A stretch of 30,529 bases of DNA, taken from JBBQRS01 sp038214535. Lineage in GTDB: Bacteria > Chloroflexota > Anaerolineae > CG2-30-64-16. Positions 1 through 7,224 of the stretch are shown one piece after another; within the stretch, counting starts at the first letter, position 1, and the number at the start of each line of letters is the position of its first letter. The stretch is from NCBI GenBank assembly GCA_038214535.1, contig JBBQRS010000054.1, forward strand, positions 1-30,529. The letters run 5' to 3'. The notes beneath the pieces were generated by a model. That model was not told the DNA's origin. It did not search any database and saw only the letters and a list, made by a program, of their open reading frames with translations. The position numbers were made by a program, and so were the translations under genes.

Positions 1-144
1 GGCTCGCAGCCGCAGTTCCGTTGGCTTGCAGCGTCTCCGCAAGCGGTCTGCCATCCTGCCTCTACCTAATGCGCCGAATGGCCGTGCAGGTGAGACAAAG
101 AGTCTCCACTCGCTGCGCCAGGCGGCGTCGGTCGTCAGGGCCGA
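1..144. other. Non-coding stretch downstream of chrA
   Basis: No convincing gene is seen here. It contains one copy of the motif GCGCCGAATGGC (71-82), which recurs upstream of genes at 11685, 15135 and, in a variant, 18758. A weak hairpin (GAGAC and GTCTC arms around 91-106) could end the chrA operon, but the stem is only about 5 bp. Confidence 0.3.
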
Positions 145-1311
145 TCATGCGCATGCCAGCAGGTAGTGCGCCAATCCTGCCGCCGCCCCACCCGCCACCA
201 ACCACAGCGTATCAACCCGAAAGCGCAGCAGCGCCAGCAGCCCCGCCAGCAGGATGACGACCGTCCACACGTCCACGATCGCCGAACGGAAGAGGGCGAC
301 GCTCACTGCCAGGATCAGGGCAACCACCGCCGCGTTCACCCCGCGCAGGAACGCTCCGGCGACCGCGGATTTCCGCAGGCGTGGGATCCACGGGCCGATC
401 AAGGCGATGATGACAAAGGAGGGCAGGAAGACGGCTACCGTGGATATGATGGCTCCGGGCAGTCCGGCCACCAGGTAGCCGATGAAGGTGGCCGACGACA
501 GCACCGGGCCGGGCGTCATCTGCCCTACGGCGATGGCATCCAGCAGTTGCTGCTGCGTCAGCCAGCCGAAGCCGCTGACCACGTCGCGCTGGATGAAGGC
601 AAAAAGCACCATGCCGCTGCCGAAGAGCAACGCCCCGACCTTGAGAAAGAATAGCCCCAGCCGCACCAGACGGTCGTCCAGCCAGGCGAGGGCAGGCAAG
701 AGAGGCAGCGCGAGTGGGCTCCAGGCCAGCAGCAGTAGCGCCGGCGGGGATCGGAAACGTCCGGGAGCGACATAGAGCAGGATGCCGGCCAGGCCGGCGG
801 TCAGCAACACGACGACTTCGTTAACGCCCGCCAGCGCGACCGCCAGGCTGATCACGCCGATGCCAACGGTGCGTTTGTCCCGCAGGGCGGTGCGGCCCAA
901 GCGGTAGGTCGCGACCAAGATGATGGCCATCACCACCGGGGTGATGCCGTAGAATAGGCCCGCGACCTGGGGCAGGCTGCCCAGGCGGACATAGGCGATG
1001 GCCAGGGCCAGGCTGATCAGGAAGGCCGGCACGATGAAGGCCACCCCGCCGGCAATCAGTCCCGGCCACCCGGCCCGCACGAAGCCGATGTGGATCGCCA
1101 TCTCCGTGGCGTTGGGACCGGGCACCAAGTTGGTGGCCGCCAGCAGGTCCAGGAAGTGCTCCCGGCTCAGCCAGCCCCGTTTGCGCACCGTCTCCTGTTC
1201 CATGAGGGCGATGTGGGCTGCCGGGCCGCCGAAGGAGATGGCGCCCAGCTTGAAAAAGAGCTTGGCCACGGCAGGCCAGCGCGGCCGGGAGGCGGGGGTG
1301 GTGTCTTTCAT
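145..1311 (-). CDS. chrA: Chromate transporter, two-domain ChrA family
   Basis: A 388-residue inner-membrane protein of the CHR family, which exports chromate in characterised members. Two homologous halves are visible. The N-terminal half has the signature KLGAISFGGPAAHIA followed by a GWLS and VPGPN block near residues 45-67. The C-terminal half repeats it as KVGALLFGSGMV, GWLTQQQLLDA and MTPGPV. The length is normal for the long, fused form. Its ATG overlaps the stop of the upstream ABC permease by four bases (ATGA), so it is translationally coupled and is the last gene of a four-gene minus-strand operon. In this setting the substrate could be another oxyanion; the sequence cannot decide that. 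Confidence 0.93.
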   Translation of the reverse strand: MKDTTPASRPRWPAVAKLFFKLGAISFGGPAAHIALMEQETVRKRGWLSREHFLDLLAATNLVPGPNATEMAIHIGFVRAGWPGLIAGGVAFIVPAFLISLALAIAYVRLGSLPQVAGLFYGITPVVMAIILVATYRLGRTALRDKRTVGIGVISLAVALAGVNEVVVLLTAGLAGILLYVAPGRFRSPPALLLLAWSPLALPLLPALAWLDDRLVRLGLFFLKVGALLFGSGMVLFAFIQRDVVSGFGWLTQQQLLDAIAVGQMTPGPVLSSATFIGYLVAGLPGAIISTVAVFLPSFVIIALIGPWIPRLRKSAVAGAFLRGVNAAVVALILAVSVALFRSAIVDVWTVVILLAGLLALLRFRVDTLWLVAGGAAAGLAHYLLACA

Positions 1312-2072
1312 AGGCCGCGCTGCCGCCCTATCTCATGCAGGCGCAACCCGGCCAGCAGGAATACAGCCCAGAAAACCAGCAGGGCCGCCCCGTCTACGGC
1401 TGGCGCCAGATAACCATCGCCGCCCATCGCCTGCTGGATGATATCGTTAGCGTAGGTCAAGGGCGACAGGTAGACCAGCGCCTTGCCCCACCAGGCCAAC
1501 GCGGTCAGCGGGACAAACACCCCGCTGACGAAAAGGAGTGGCCAGCGGATCAGGGTGGCAGGCATCATCACGGAGCCGACGTTCTGGCCGGGGAGGGTGG
1601 AGAAGAGCACGCCGAGCGAGGCGAAGGCGCCGGACGAAAGCACCAGGCCGATGACCAGACTAAGGGGATCGGTCACCCGCGCACCGAGCGCCAGACCGAC
1701 CAAAAGGGGGATGAGCGCGACAGCCAGGCCGAACACGACCCCGGCCAGCGTCTTGCCCAGCAGGATCGCGGGCAGCGAGACGGGGGCGGTCAGCAAGCGC
1801 TCGAAGGTGCGTGCCCGCTTCTCCCAGGGGATGACCACCGGCCCGATGGATGAGGCGGTAAAGAACACCGTGATAGCGATCAGGCCTGGAATCAGCGCGC
1901 CCGCCGGCTGGTTGCGGCCGACCGACCAGGACAGGAACATGAAAAAGGGCAGCGCAATGCCCCACATGATCACGGGCGGCTTGGCGTAGTAGATGCGAAT
2001 GTCCTTTTCGGCGATGATCCAGGCCCGCGCGGCCTCGTGGCGCACGCGGCGCCACACTTGCGTCACTTTCAT
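1308..2072 (-). CDS. ABC-2 type transporter permease
   Basis: A 254-residue membrane subunit of a drug/natamycin-type ABC exporter. It shows about six hydrophobic segments and the ABC2 block PWEKRARTFERLLTAP (around residues 100-115), which is the usual cytoplasmic coupling region after the second membrane helix. The start ATG overlaps the displaced 3' end of the ATPase gene by four bases (ATGA), and its own stop overlaps the chrA start in the same way. It should pair with the ATPase at 2254-3090. The substrate is unknown. Confidence 0.88.
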   Translation of the reverse strand: MKVTQVWRRVRHEAARAWIIAEKDIRIYYAKPPVIMWGIALPFFMFLSWSVGRNQPAGALIPGLIAITVFFTASSIGPVVIPWEKRARTFERLLTAPVSLPAILLGKTLAGVVFGLAVALIPLLVGLALGARVTDPLSLVIGLVLSSGAFASLGVLFSTLPGQNVGSVMMPATLIRWPLLFVSGVFVPLTALAWWGKALVYLSPLTYANDIIQQAMGGDGYLAPAVDGAALLVFWAVFLLAGLRLHEIGRQRGL

Positions 2073-2287
2073 CCTGCCCTCCTCTGCCCACCGCCGGGCC
2101 GGCCCTGACCGTTGCCCGGCAGCCTATCCGCCGGGCGCTCCGGCGGGGTGATCCCGGTCAGCTTGACGAACACCTCTTCCAGGCTCGGCCCCAGCGTATT
2201 CAGGCTGGCGATGGTCAACTGACAGGCCCGCGCGCAATCTACCACCGCCGGAATCACCTGCCCCGGTACGTCGGTGAGAGGCGCCAC
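2069..2287 (-). pseudogene. Out-of-frame C-terminal tail of the ABC ATPase
   Basis: This reading frame encodes LTDVPGQVIPAVVDC and then TLGPSLEEVFVKLTG. The latter is the standard ending of drug-export type ABC ATPases (pattern SLEEVFLxLTG). It lies out of frame with the ATPase upstream, and its stop overlaps the permease ATG as ATGA. It is therefore the displaced 3' end of the ATPase gene and not a separate gene. Confidence 0.8.
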
Positions 2288-3090
2288 TTGTCCCCGCTGC
2301 GGCGCACCTCCCGCACGCCCGGCAAGGTATCCAGGCCCGCCGTCCCCGCGTCGCCGCCGGCGAAGGCCACCTCCACCGACTGCATCCCCGTGAAGGTAGC
2401 TCTGAGGTTCTCGGGACTGTCTACCGCGGCCAGACGCCCGTAGCTGATGATGGCCACCCGGTCGCAGGATTGACTGGCCTCCTCGATGTTGTGCGTGGTC
2501 AGAAAAATGGTCACGCCCTCGGTACGCAAGCGGTGGATCATCTCCCGGATCACCAGCACGCTCTGCACGTCCAGCCCGCTCGTCGGCTCATCGAGGAAGA
2601 GCACGTGCGGCCGGTGCATCAGGCCCATGGCCAGGCACAGCCGCCGCTTCATGCCCTTGGAGAAGCCGGCCGAGAGCACGACGCGTTTCTCCCACAGGCC
2701 GAAGGCCCGCAGCAACTCCTCGGCCTGGCGTTCGCGCTCGGCCCTGGGCACCCCGTAGAGGCGGCCGGTGAACATCAGGTTGTCCCAGGCCGAATATTCC
2801 TCGTAGATATTGGAGATCTCCGGCACGATGCCGATCTCTTCGCGCACCCCGTAGGCGTCCGTCACCACATCGTGACCCATCACCCGCGCCACGCCCTCGC
2901 TGGGCGGAATCAACGTCGTGAGGATATTGATCGTCGTGGTCTTGCCTGCGCCATTTAGGCCGAGGAAGCCAAACGTCTCGCCGCGATGCACGGTGAAACT
3001 GATCTGATCCACGGCCTTCACCGGGGTCACGCCGTGTTGGCTTGCGTGGTAGTTTTTCGTCAACGCTTCCACTTCGATAGCAGCACTCAT
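2254..3090 (-). CDS. ABC transporter ATPase, frameshifted near C-terminus
   Basis: ATP-binding subunit of the adjacent ABC-2 exporter. Visible in order: Walker A GLNGAGKTTT (near residue 43), a Q-loop region EISNIYEEYSAWDNL, signature FSKGMKRRL, Walker B HVLFLDEPTSGLD and the H-loop TTHNIEEA. The frame runs 278 residues and then ends in a nonsense tail after GDKWRL. The expected tail of this family continues in another frame (2069-2287). One single-base change near 2270-2295 would restore a gene of about 340 codons ending at 2069. The nucleotide-binding domain is intact; only the accessory C-terminal domain is lost. This could be a real mutation or an assembly error. The ATG directly abuts the stop of the PIG-L gene. 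Confidence 0.88.
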   Translation of the reverse strand: MSAAIEVEALTKNYHASQHGVTPVKAVDQISFTVHRGETFGFLGLNGAGKTTTINILTTLIPPSEGVARVMGHDVVTDAYGVREEIGIVPEISNIYEEYSAWDNLMFTGRLYGVPRAERERQAEELLRAFGLWEKRVVLSAGFSKGMKRRLCLAMGLMHRPHVLFLDEPTSGLDVQSVLVIREMIHRLRTEGVTIFLTTHNIEEASQSCDRVAIISYGRLAAVDSPENLRATFTGMQSVEVAFAGGDAGTAGLDTLPGVREVRRSGDKWRLSPTYRGR

Positions 3091-3816
3091 CTATCCTGCC
3101 TCCAGATCCTTCAGACAGTCGTATCCGCCTTGCCGGTCGACTCGCAGAAAGAATTCGCGGCCCAGGAACGCCTCTTGTCGTTCGTTCGGCTGCGACAAGA
3201 TGGGCGCTTCGCCCAATTGGGTCTTATGACAGCGTATGGCTGCCAGCTTCTGGTCCCAGACGGACATGACGTCTACGGCTACGGTCACGGCCTCATCTGG
3301 TATCGCGCGTAGGTCGGGAAGCTCCAGGAACTGCTGGATGGAGCGAGGCATGGCGGTGTGGTAGAGTGTGTTCGCGGTAGCCAGCCCCGCATCCCGTGCC
3401 CGGCTAAGAGCCAGTGATGTCCAGCGGCTGACGGCGCAATGATCCAGATGCCCCGAGATGCCATCTGGGGGCCAGGTCAGCAGGACGTCGGGCTGGATCT
3501 GCTGCATGACTGCGACTATCTGGGCGATGCCTTCGTCCTCGTCCAACACGGCGAGTTCGCCGTCCTGATAGTCGAGGAGCATCGGCGGCTCGATCCCAAG
3601 CGTGGCACAGGCGCAGCGCAGCTCACGCTCGCGCACCTGGGGCAACTCATCGGGGCTGCAAAGCGGCGGGCTACCGCACGAGCCGGCCTGGCCGCGGGTT
3701 GCGGTGAGCACCTGTACGCGCACGCCGCGTGCCGCCAGCAGGGCCAGTGTACCACCGCAGCGAAACGTCTCATCGTCGGGATGAGCGAAGACGGCCAGGA
3801 GAGATTGCTCGTTCAT
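3091..3816 (-). CDS. PIG-L family zinc-dependent deacetylase
   Basis: A protein of about 241 residues in the LmbE/PIG-L fold, which removes acetyl groups from N-acetylglucosamine-type substrates (BshB and MshB in low-molecular-weight thiol synthesis, among others). The N-terminus holds the zinc motif AVFAHPDDET, and a second metal site HLDHCAVS lies near the middle. I chose the ATG at 3816. The frame is open to a TTG at 3831, but that TTG has no ribosome site. The stop directly precedes the ATG of the ABC ATPase, so it heads the operon. The true substrate is unknown. A role in thiol synthesis would fit the redox theme of the window but is not shown. Confidence 0.88.
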   Translation of the reverse strand: MNEQSLLAVFAHPDDETFRCGGTLALLAARGVRVQVLTATRGQAGSCGSPPLCSPDELPQVRERELRCACATLGIEPPMLLDYQDGELAVLDEDEGIAQIVAVMQQIQPDVLLTWPPDGISGHLDHCAVSRWTSLALSRARDAGLATANTLYHTAMPRSIQQFLELPDLRAIPDEAVTVAVDVMSVWDQKLAAIRCHKTQLGEAPILSQPNERQEAFLGREFFLRVDRQGGYDCLKDLEAG

Positions 3817-3919
3817 GGTAGCAACCGTCAATCACATCAGGGGGAATGTGCTGGTTTGAAACAGCGCAGCCGAGAGACCCTGGCCACCGTGCAGATAGGA
3901 CCAGGATCTTCACTGGAAA

Positions 3920-4324
3920 TCAGGCGACCTTCAGGGCGGCGATGCGTTCTTCGACGGCCCTGGCCTCGGCTTGAATATCCTTGAGATAGGCCTCGCCGGC
4001 CTCCGCCTCAGCCCGGAGTTCGCTCAGATAGGCTTCCAGTTCAGCGATACGCTCCGCCCGGCTGATGAACCGGCGGTGGGAGCCCCGCGCGTGTTTCGCG
4101 TGGTGACCGTGGTGTTCGTGATGCTCACCGTGTCCACCTGAACCGCAGCCACAGCTTTCGGATTCGCTGCCCTCACAGCGGCAGCCGCCTTCCTGCTTGC
4201 AGTCGCAGCCACCACCGCAGCCACACCCGCCCGCCTCGCCGTGGCAGTGGTGGCCGTGACCACCATGCTTCTGGTCGCCGCAGCGACATTCATGCCCACA
4301 ATGGCATCCACCTTGTCCGCACAT
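3920..4324 (-). CDS. Cys/His-rich metal-binding protein with C-terminal coiled coil
   Basis: A small protein of about 134 residues. The first 80 or so residues are extremely rich in Cys, His and Gly, with many CxC and CGCG pairs and a run of histidines (GEHHEHHGHHAKHA). This suggests a metallothionein-like metal buffer. The last 50 or so residues (AERIAELEAYLSELRAEAEA) form a predicted charged coiled coil, reminiscent of small DUF5320-type proteins found next to PadR regulators. Two start codons exist, at 4333 and 4324. AGGAGG touches the first ATG but lies nine bases before the second, so 4324 is the better start. The upstream padR stop overlaps this start region, giving a coupled pair. Metal identity is unknown. 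Confidence 0.8.
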   Translation of the reverse strand: MCGQGGCHCGHECRCGDQKHGGHGHHCHGEAGGCGCGGGCDCKQEGGCRCEGSESESCGCGSGGHGEHHEHHGHHAKHARGSHRRFISRAERIAELEAYLSELRAEAEAGEAYLKDIQAEARAVEERIAALKVA

Positions 4325-4329
4325 CGTCG

Positions 4330-4716
4330 TCATCCTCCTGTTTTGATCTGGAATTGCTGTTCGTATTCCGCCAGGAATCGGTCCAATTGCGCCCGGGTGC
4401 CACGGATGCTGACCGCCCAGGCGTGCAGGAACTCGACCCCTTGATCGGTCAACTCGTACACGCGGCGCGCTGGTCCGGCGCCCTCGGTGTTCCACGTCGA
4501 ACGTACCAGTCCGTCCTCTTCCAGCGCGCGCAGCGTGCGGTAAAGGGTGCCCGGATCGGGCGCTTGCCCGGCGTCACCATCTTCCAGGGCTTCCATCAGT
4601 TCGTAGCCGTGAGCCGGCTTGCGGGCCAGTTGCAGCAGCAGTCTCGGCTGGACGGAGCCGCGCATCCGCCCTGTGTTGCAGCGGCTGCCTGTGCCAGATT
4701 GCCCTTGATCACACAT
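4330..4716 (-). CDS. PadR family transcriptional regulator
   Basis: A 128-residue winged-helix regulator. The PadR signature is clear: LLLQLARKPAHGYELMEAL (helices 1-2), DPGTLYRTLRALEEDGLV (recognition helix and wing) and RVYELTDQG, then a C-terminal dimerisation helix. GAGGT lies five bases before the ATG. It is the first gene of a two-gene unit with the metal-binding protein. A near-consensus promoter and a tandem repeat overlapping the likely transcription start lie just upstream, which suggests self-regulation. The ligand could be a metal or redox signal given the partner gene, but this is inference. Confidence 0.9.
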   Translation of the reverse strand: MCDQGQSGTGSRCNTGRMRGSVQPRLLLQLARKPAHGYELMEALEDGDAGQAPDPGTLYRTLRALEEDGLVRSTWNTEGAGPARRVYELTDQGVEFLHAWAVSIRGTRAQLDRFLAEYEQQFQIKTGG

Positions 4717-4739
4717 CGCCCACCTCAGATTCTCTACAG

Positions 4740-4770
4740 CATCTATATGTATAAGCCATCTATTAGTATA
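4740..4770 (-). repeat. Tandem 14-bp repeat, candidate PadR operator
   Basis: On the minus strand TATACTAATAGATG is followed after GCT by TATACATATAGATG (12 of 14 bases identical, period 17). The first copy contains the -10 box and the second lies over the start of the leader. Binding here would block transcription, as expected for an autorepressor. Confidence 0.5.
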
Positions 4771-4792
4771 ATCCAGACCCGCTTCTTGTCAA
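4765..4792 (-). promoter_or_regulatory. Promoter of padR
   Basis: On the minus strand, TTGACA (4787-4792) and TATACT (4765-4770) are separated by 16 bases. The -35 is a perfect sigma-70 match and the -10 is one base off consensus. Transcription would start near 4758, about 40 bases before the padR ATG. Confidence 0.7.
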
Positions 4793-4890
4793 ATCACACG
4801 CATGCTCGTAGGGGCAGCATAGGGGCGGCTGGAAATGAGGAAGCGGGCAATGCGTCGGGCAACCTGATCAGCGCCCCGGTGGCCGGCTGG

Positions 4891-5070
4891 TTATGGGCAC
4901 AACGCATCTGGCGTGCTGCGGACCTGGGTTGCGGCGGCGCTCTTGGCAATTGGCAGGGTGAAGGCGAAGGTGCTGCCCTGGCCCACTGCGCTCTCGGCGG
5001 TCACACTGCCGCAGTGCGCCGTGACGAGTTGCTTGACGATCGCCAGGCCGAGTCCGGCGCCGCAATCCTG
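4891..5070 (-). pseudogene. Histidine kinase C-terminal remnant
   Basis: An open stretch of 59 codons ending in TAA at 4891 encodes GAGLGLAIVKQLVTAHCG and then GQGSTFAFTLP. These are the G2 ATP-lid motif and the closing strand of a HATPase_c domain. Everything upstream (sensor, phospho-acceptor helix, N box) is missing, and the adjoining sequence belongs to an unrelated fragment. It is a broken end of a sensor kinase. Confidence 0.7.
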
Positions 5071-5144
5071 AAGGGCCGCAATCTGGCCGACGTCGCCTGT
5101 TCGGTGGCCCCGGCCGGGCGCTTCGGCCGGCCTGCGGCGCCGTT

Positions 5145-5267
5145 CGATGACAGCGGCGTGACCGCTACTCGTTTCCAGCGGCCTTTGCGACCGTAGGTGC
5201 GGACCATCGCGCCGTCATCCAACAGCGTCGGCTTCCAGCTCACCCGGTAGTAGCGCCGCACGTCGCG
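5145..5267 (-). pseudogene. WGR-domain gene fragment
   Basis: About 41 codons encode RRYYRVSWKPTLLDDGAM and RTYGRKGRWKRVAVTP, which resembles a WGR domain (a short domain often in DNA-repair or poly-ADP-ribose related proteins). No native start is present. The 5' edge coincides with the start of the IS21 fragment near 5268, so the insertion or a later deletion removed the front of this gene. The family assignment is tentative. Confidence 0.5.
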
Positions 5268-5435
5268 ATTACCTCGAACCTGATCTTTTCCGAATGGAGT
5301 CAGATCTTCAAAGATCCGCTCACCACCGCCGCCGCCATCGACCGCGTCGTGCATCACGCGACCATCATCGAGTTCGGTGCGGACATTCCCAGCTACCGCG
5401 CCGCGTACCAGCCGGCGCCAGCGCCGCGTTGCTGA
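5268..5435 (+). pseudogene. istB: IstB (IS21 helper ATPase) C-terminal fragment
   Basis: The frame encodes ITSNLIFSEWSQIFKDP, TTAAAIDRVVHHATIIEF and SYR, the characteristic C-terminal block of IstB, the AAA+ helper ATPase of IS21-family transposition (usual text: ITSNLPFSEW and AAIDRxVHHxxILE). Only the last 55 codons remain. The Walker motifs and the istA transposase gene are absent, so it cannot act. Confidence 0.85.
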
Positions 5436-5548
5436 ACTGGCGCCAACCGCTCAACCAGAAGCGGAACCGGCATGATCGCGGCCGTTGTTTTCGCCGCGAT
5501 GGGCACTTCTAACTGTCGTCAATGTCCATCTCTAATTGTCGCTTGACA
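5268..5548 (+). mobile_element. Right-end remnant of an IS21-family element
   Basis: The istB fragment is followed by about 110 bases that end in GCTTGACA at 5548. This matches the 5'-TG...CA-3' form of IS21 ends. Two imperfect direct repeats sit just inside the end (CACTTCTAACTGTCG and CATCTCTAATTGTCG), and multiple internal repeats at the termini are typical of the family. The left end and most of the coding region are missing. Confidence 0.75.
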
Positions 5549-5631
5549 AGTCACTCGCGAAGCGGGTGCAAGAGATGGTAGGGGCAATCTGAAGTCCATA
5601 TGATGCCCATCCAAACCGGCAACTTAGCTGT
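5549..5631. other. Short non-coding gap after the IS remnant
   Basis: I see no gene, promoter or clear repeat in this stretch between the IS21 right end and the operon-terminal hairpin. Confidence 0.4.
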
Positions 5632-5666
5632 GAGTGGGCGTGCCGCTCGATACAGCACGCCCACTC
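5632..5666 (-). terminator. Hairpin at the end of the copper operon
   Basis: A perfect 12-bp inverted repeat (GAGTGGGCGTGC / GCACGCCCACTC) with an 11-base loop sits four bases beyond the stop of the last minus-strand gene. There is no clear U-run, so it may stabilise the transcript or act as a weak terminator. Confidence 0.55.
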
Positions 5667-5670
5667 ATAT

Positions 5671-6093
5671 CTACTGGACAGCTATCTTGAACCGGCGGCT
5701 GACGTCCTTATCCGCGGTTTTCACTTGCACATCGATCTGCCACTCGCCAGCCATGCTGAGGTTGGCGCGGGTGGCGTAACGCCCGTTGGCTTGCCTGGTG
5801 GCCTGGCCGGACAGATTTCCCATCGAATGACCGATCATGTCCGCCTTCAGGGTCACGGTCGCGCCGTCTACCGCTCGGCCATCAGCGTCTTTCACATCTA
5901 CAATCAACTCCACCTGCCCCGGCTTGGCCTGGGGTGGATTGGTCTGCAGCGTCACCAGGAGACCTTCGGACGATGTGGAGGGTCTCTGACCGCCCGACCC
6001 ACCGCACGCCGCCAACACCAGCGCGCTGAAAAGCCCCAATATCGACAGCATCACAATTCGTCGCACGCTTGACTCCTGACTTCTGGTTCTCAT
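5671..6093 (-). CDS. YtkA/FixH-like lipoprotein
   Basis: A 140-residue lipoprotein with a lipobox (LVLAAC) ending the signal peptide near residue 29. The mature part is one beta-sandwich: VELIVDVKDADGRAVDGATV, then MIGHSMGN, then NGRYATRANLSMAGEWQIDV. This matches the YtkA-like/FixH type found in proteins tied to copper handling and cytochrome oxidase assembly. It starts three bases after the multicopper oxidase and ends the operon. The ATG at 6093 gives a long N-terminus. A GTG at 6066 with GGAG six bases upstream would give a more usual lipoprotein signal beginning with RR. Confidence 0.75.
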   Translation of the reverse strand: MRTRSQESSVRRIVMLSILGLFSALVLAACGGSGGQRPSTSSEGLLVTLQTNPPQAKPGQVELIVDVKDADGRAVDGATVTLKADMIGHSMGNLSGQATRQANGRYATRANLSMAGEWQIDVQVKTADKDVSRRFKIAVQ

Positions 6094-6096
6094 CTC

Positions 6097-7191
6097 TCAC
6101 TCCACCTCGATAACCATCATAAGCCCACCGGGTTCCTCGCCATCGTTCGTCGTGTGGTGCGGGATATGGCAGTGCAGCATCCATTGCCCTGGCATGTCGG
6201 CCACGAATTCCACATCGTAGCGTTCCCCTGGCGCGACCGACACGGTGTCTTTGGTGAGTTGCGCCGCCTCAGGTACGGGGTAGCCGTCGGTAGCGACGAT
6301 CTTGAAATGCGGCCCGTGCAGGTGCATCGGGTGCACGAACTGGCCGGCCGCCACGAAACGCAGACGCACGCGCTGCCCCAGCTTGACTTTGAGCGGCTCC
6401 ACCGCTGGGAAAGCTTTCCCGTTGATGGTGAAGTAGTTCGGATCCATGCCCGACATCGGCATGGCTGGGAAGGTCTGGCCCCCGATCACCCGCCATTCAG
6501 ACAGCATCAGCGTTACATCCACATCAGGCCGTGGCTCAGCCGGCTGTCTGGGTTCGATGATGAACGGCGCATAGAGCCCGGTGAGCACCTGCGCGTCGGT
6601 CTGGACGTGCGAGTGATACCAGTACGTGCCGGCTGGCTCCGCCGCAAACTCATAAGTGAAGGTCCCGCCCGGTGGCACTGGGACCTGTGTTATGTCAGGC
6701 ACACCATCCATATTGTTAGGCACCAAGATGCCGTGCCAATGGATGGTCGTCGGGTAGGGCAATTCGTTCTTCAGCAACACCTTCACTCGGTCACCCTGGG
6801 TCACGCGAATCTCTGGGCCGGGCACCGTGCCGTTGTAGGTCATCGCGGTTACCTGGACGTCGGGCAGGATGCGCCACTTGACCAGCCGCGTCGTTAGCTC
6901 GAAGACCTTGACGCCGCTCTCCGTGCGGTAGGCCAACGGCTGACCGCCTTGCGCCGCGGTGGCCTCAGGGATGTCGGTGTCCGGCAGAGGGTCGCCGTGG
7001 CGCAGGTGGCCTGGTTCTGCCGCCGCACCCATCATGCCAGGCGTCGGCGTAGCTACGCTGGGCGCGGGCGCAGCCCTTGGCCCAGAACATCCGCTCGCCA
7101 ATGCAACTAGCAGCAGGCAAGCGAGCCAGGCGACCGTGCGCCGACCCCACCGCTTCTCGTGAGTCAGTTGATCCGTATTTCTGAGCGTCAT
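6097..7191 (-). CDS. Two-domain multicopper oxidase lipoprotein
   Basis: An exported multicopper oxidase of about 364 residues. Its four copper-ligand clusters are all visible: IHWHG, YWYHSHVQ, HPMHLHG and HCHIPHH, the last containing the Cys of the type 1 site. The N-terminus has RRTVAWLACLLLVALASGC, a lipoprotein signal with lipobox ASGC. The frame is open to a TTG at 7206; the ATG at 7191 is preferred. The catalytic part (from TVPGPEIRVTQGD onward) is closely similar to that of the protein at 19758-21857 but lacks its Met-rich insert. It could be a nitrite reductase-like, laccase-like or cuprous/ferrous oxidase; the motifs fit a laccase-type oxidase better than NirK. It follows the selenoprotein gene by 33 bases. 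Confidence 0.88.
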   Translation of the reverse strand: MTLRNTDQLTHEKRWGRRTVAWLACLLLVALASGCSGPRAAPAPSVATPTPGMMGAAAEPGHLRHGDPLPDTDIPEATAAQGGQPLAYRTESGVKVFELTTRLVKWRILPDVQVTAMTYNGTVPGPEIRVTQGDRVKVLLKNELPYPTTIHWHGILVPNNMDGVPDITQVPVPPGGTFTYEFAAEPAGTYWYHSHVQTDAQVLTGLYAPFIIEPRQPAEPRPDVDVTLMLSEWRVIGGQTFPAMPMSGMDPNYFTINGKAFPAVEPLKVKLGQRVRLRFVAAGQFVHPMHLHGPHFKIVATDGYPVPEAAQLTKDTVSVAPGERYDVEFVADMPGQWMLHCHIPHHTTNDGEEPGGLMMVIEVE

Positions 7192-7224
7192 CTGTTCTTC
7201 ACCCAAGTTCTTCGTCCCGTTTGA

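Noticed and set aside
3831..3850. Shared string ATCAGGGGGAAT at 3835 and 18905
   Set aside because: One copy is the ribosome-site region of DoxX; the other lies on the non-coding side of the PIG-L start. Probably coincidence.
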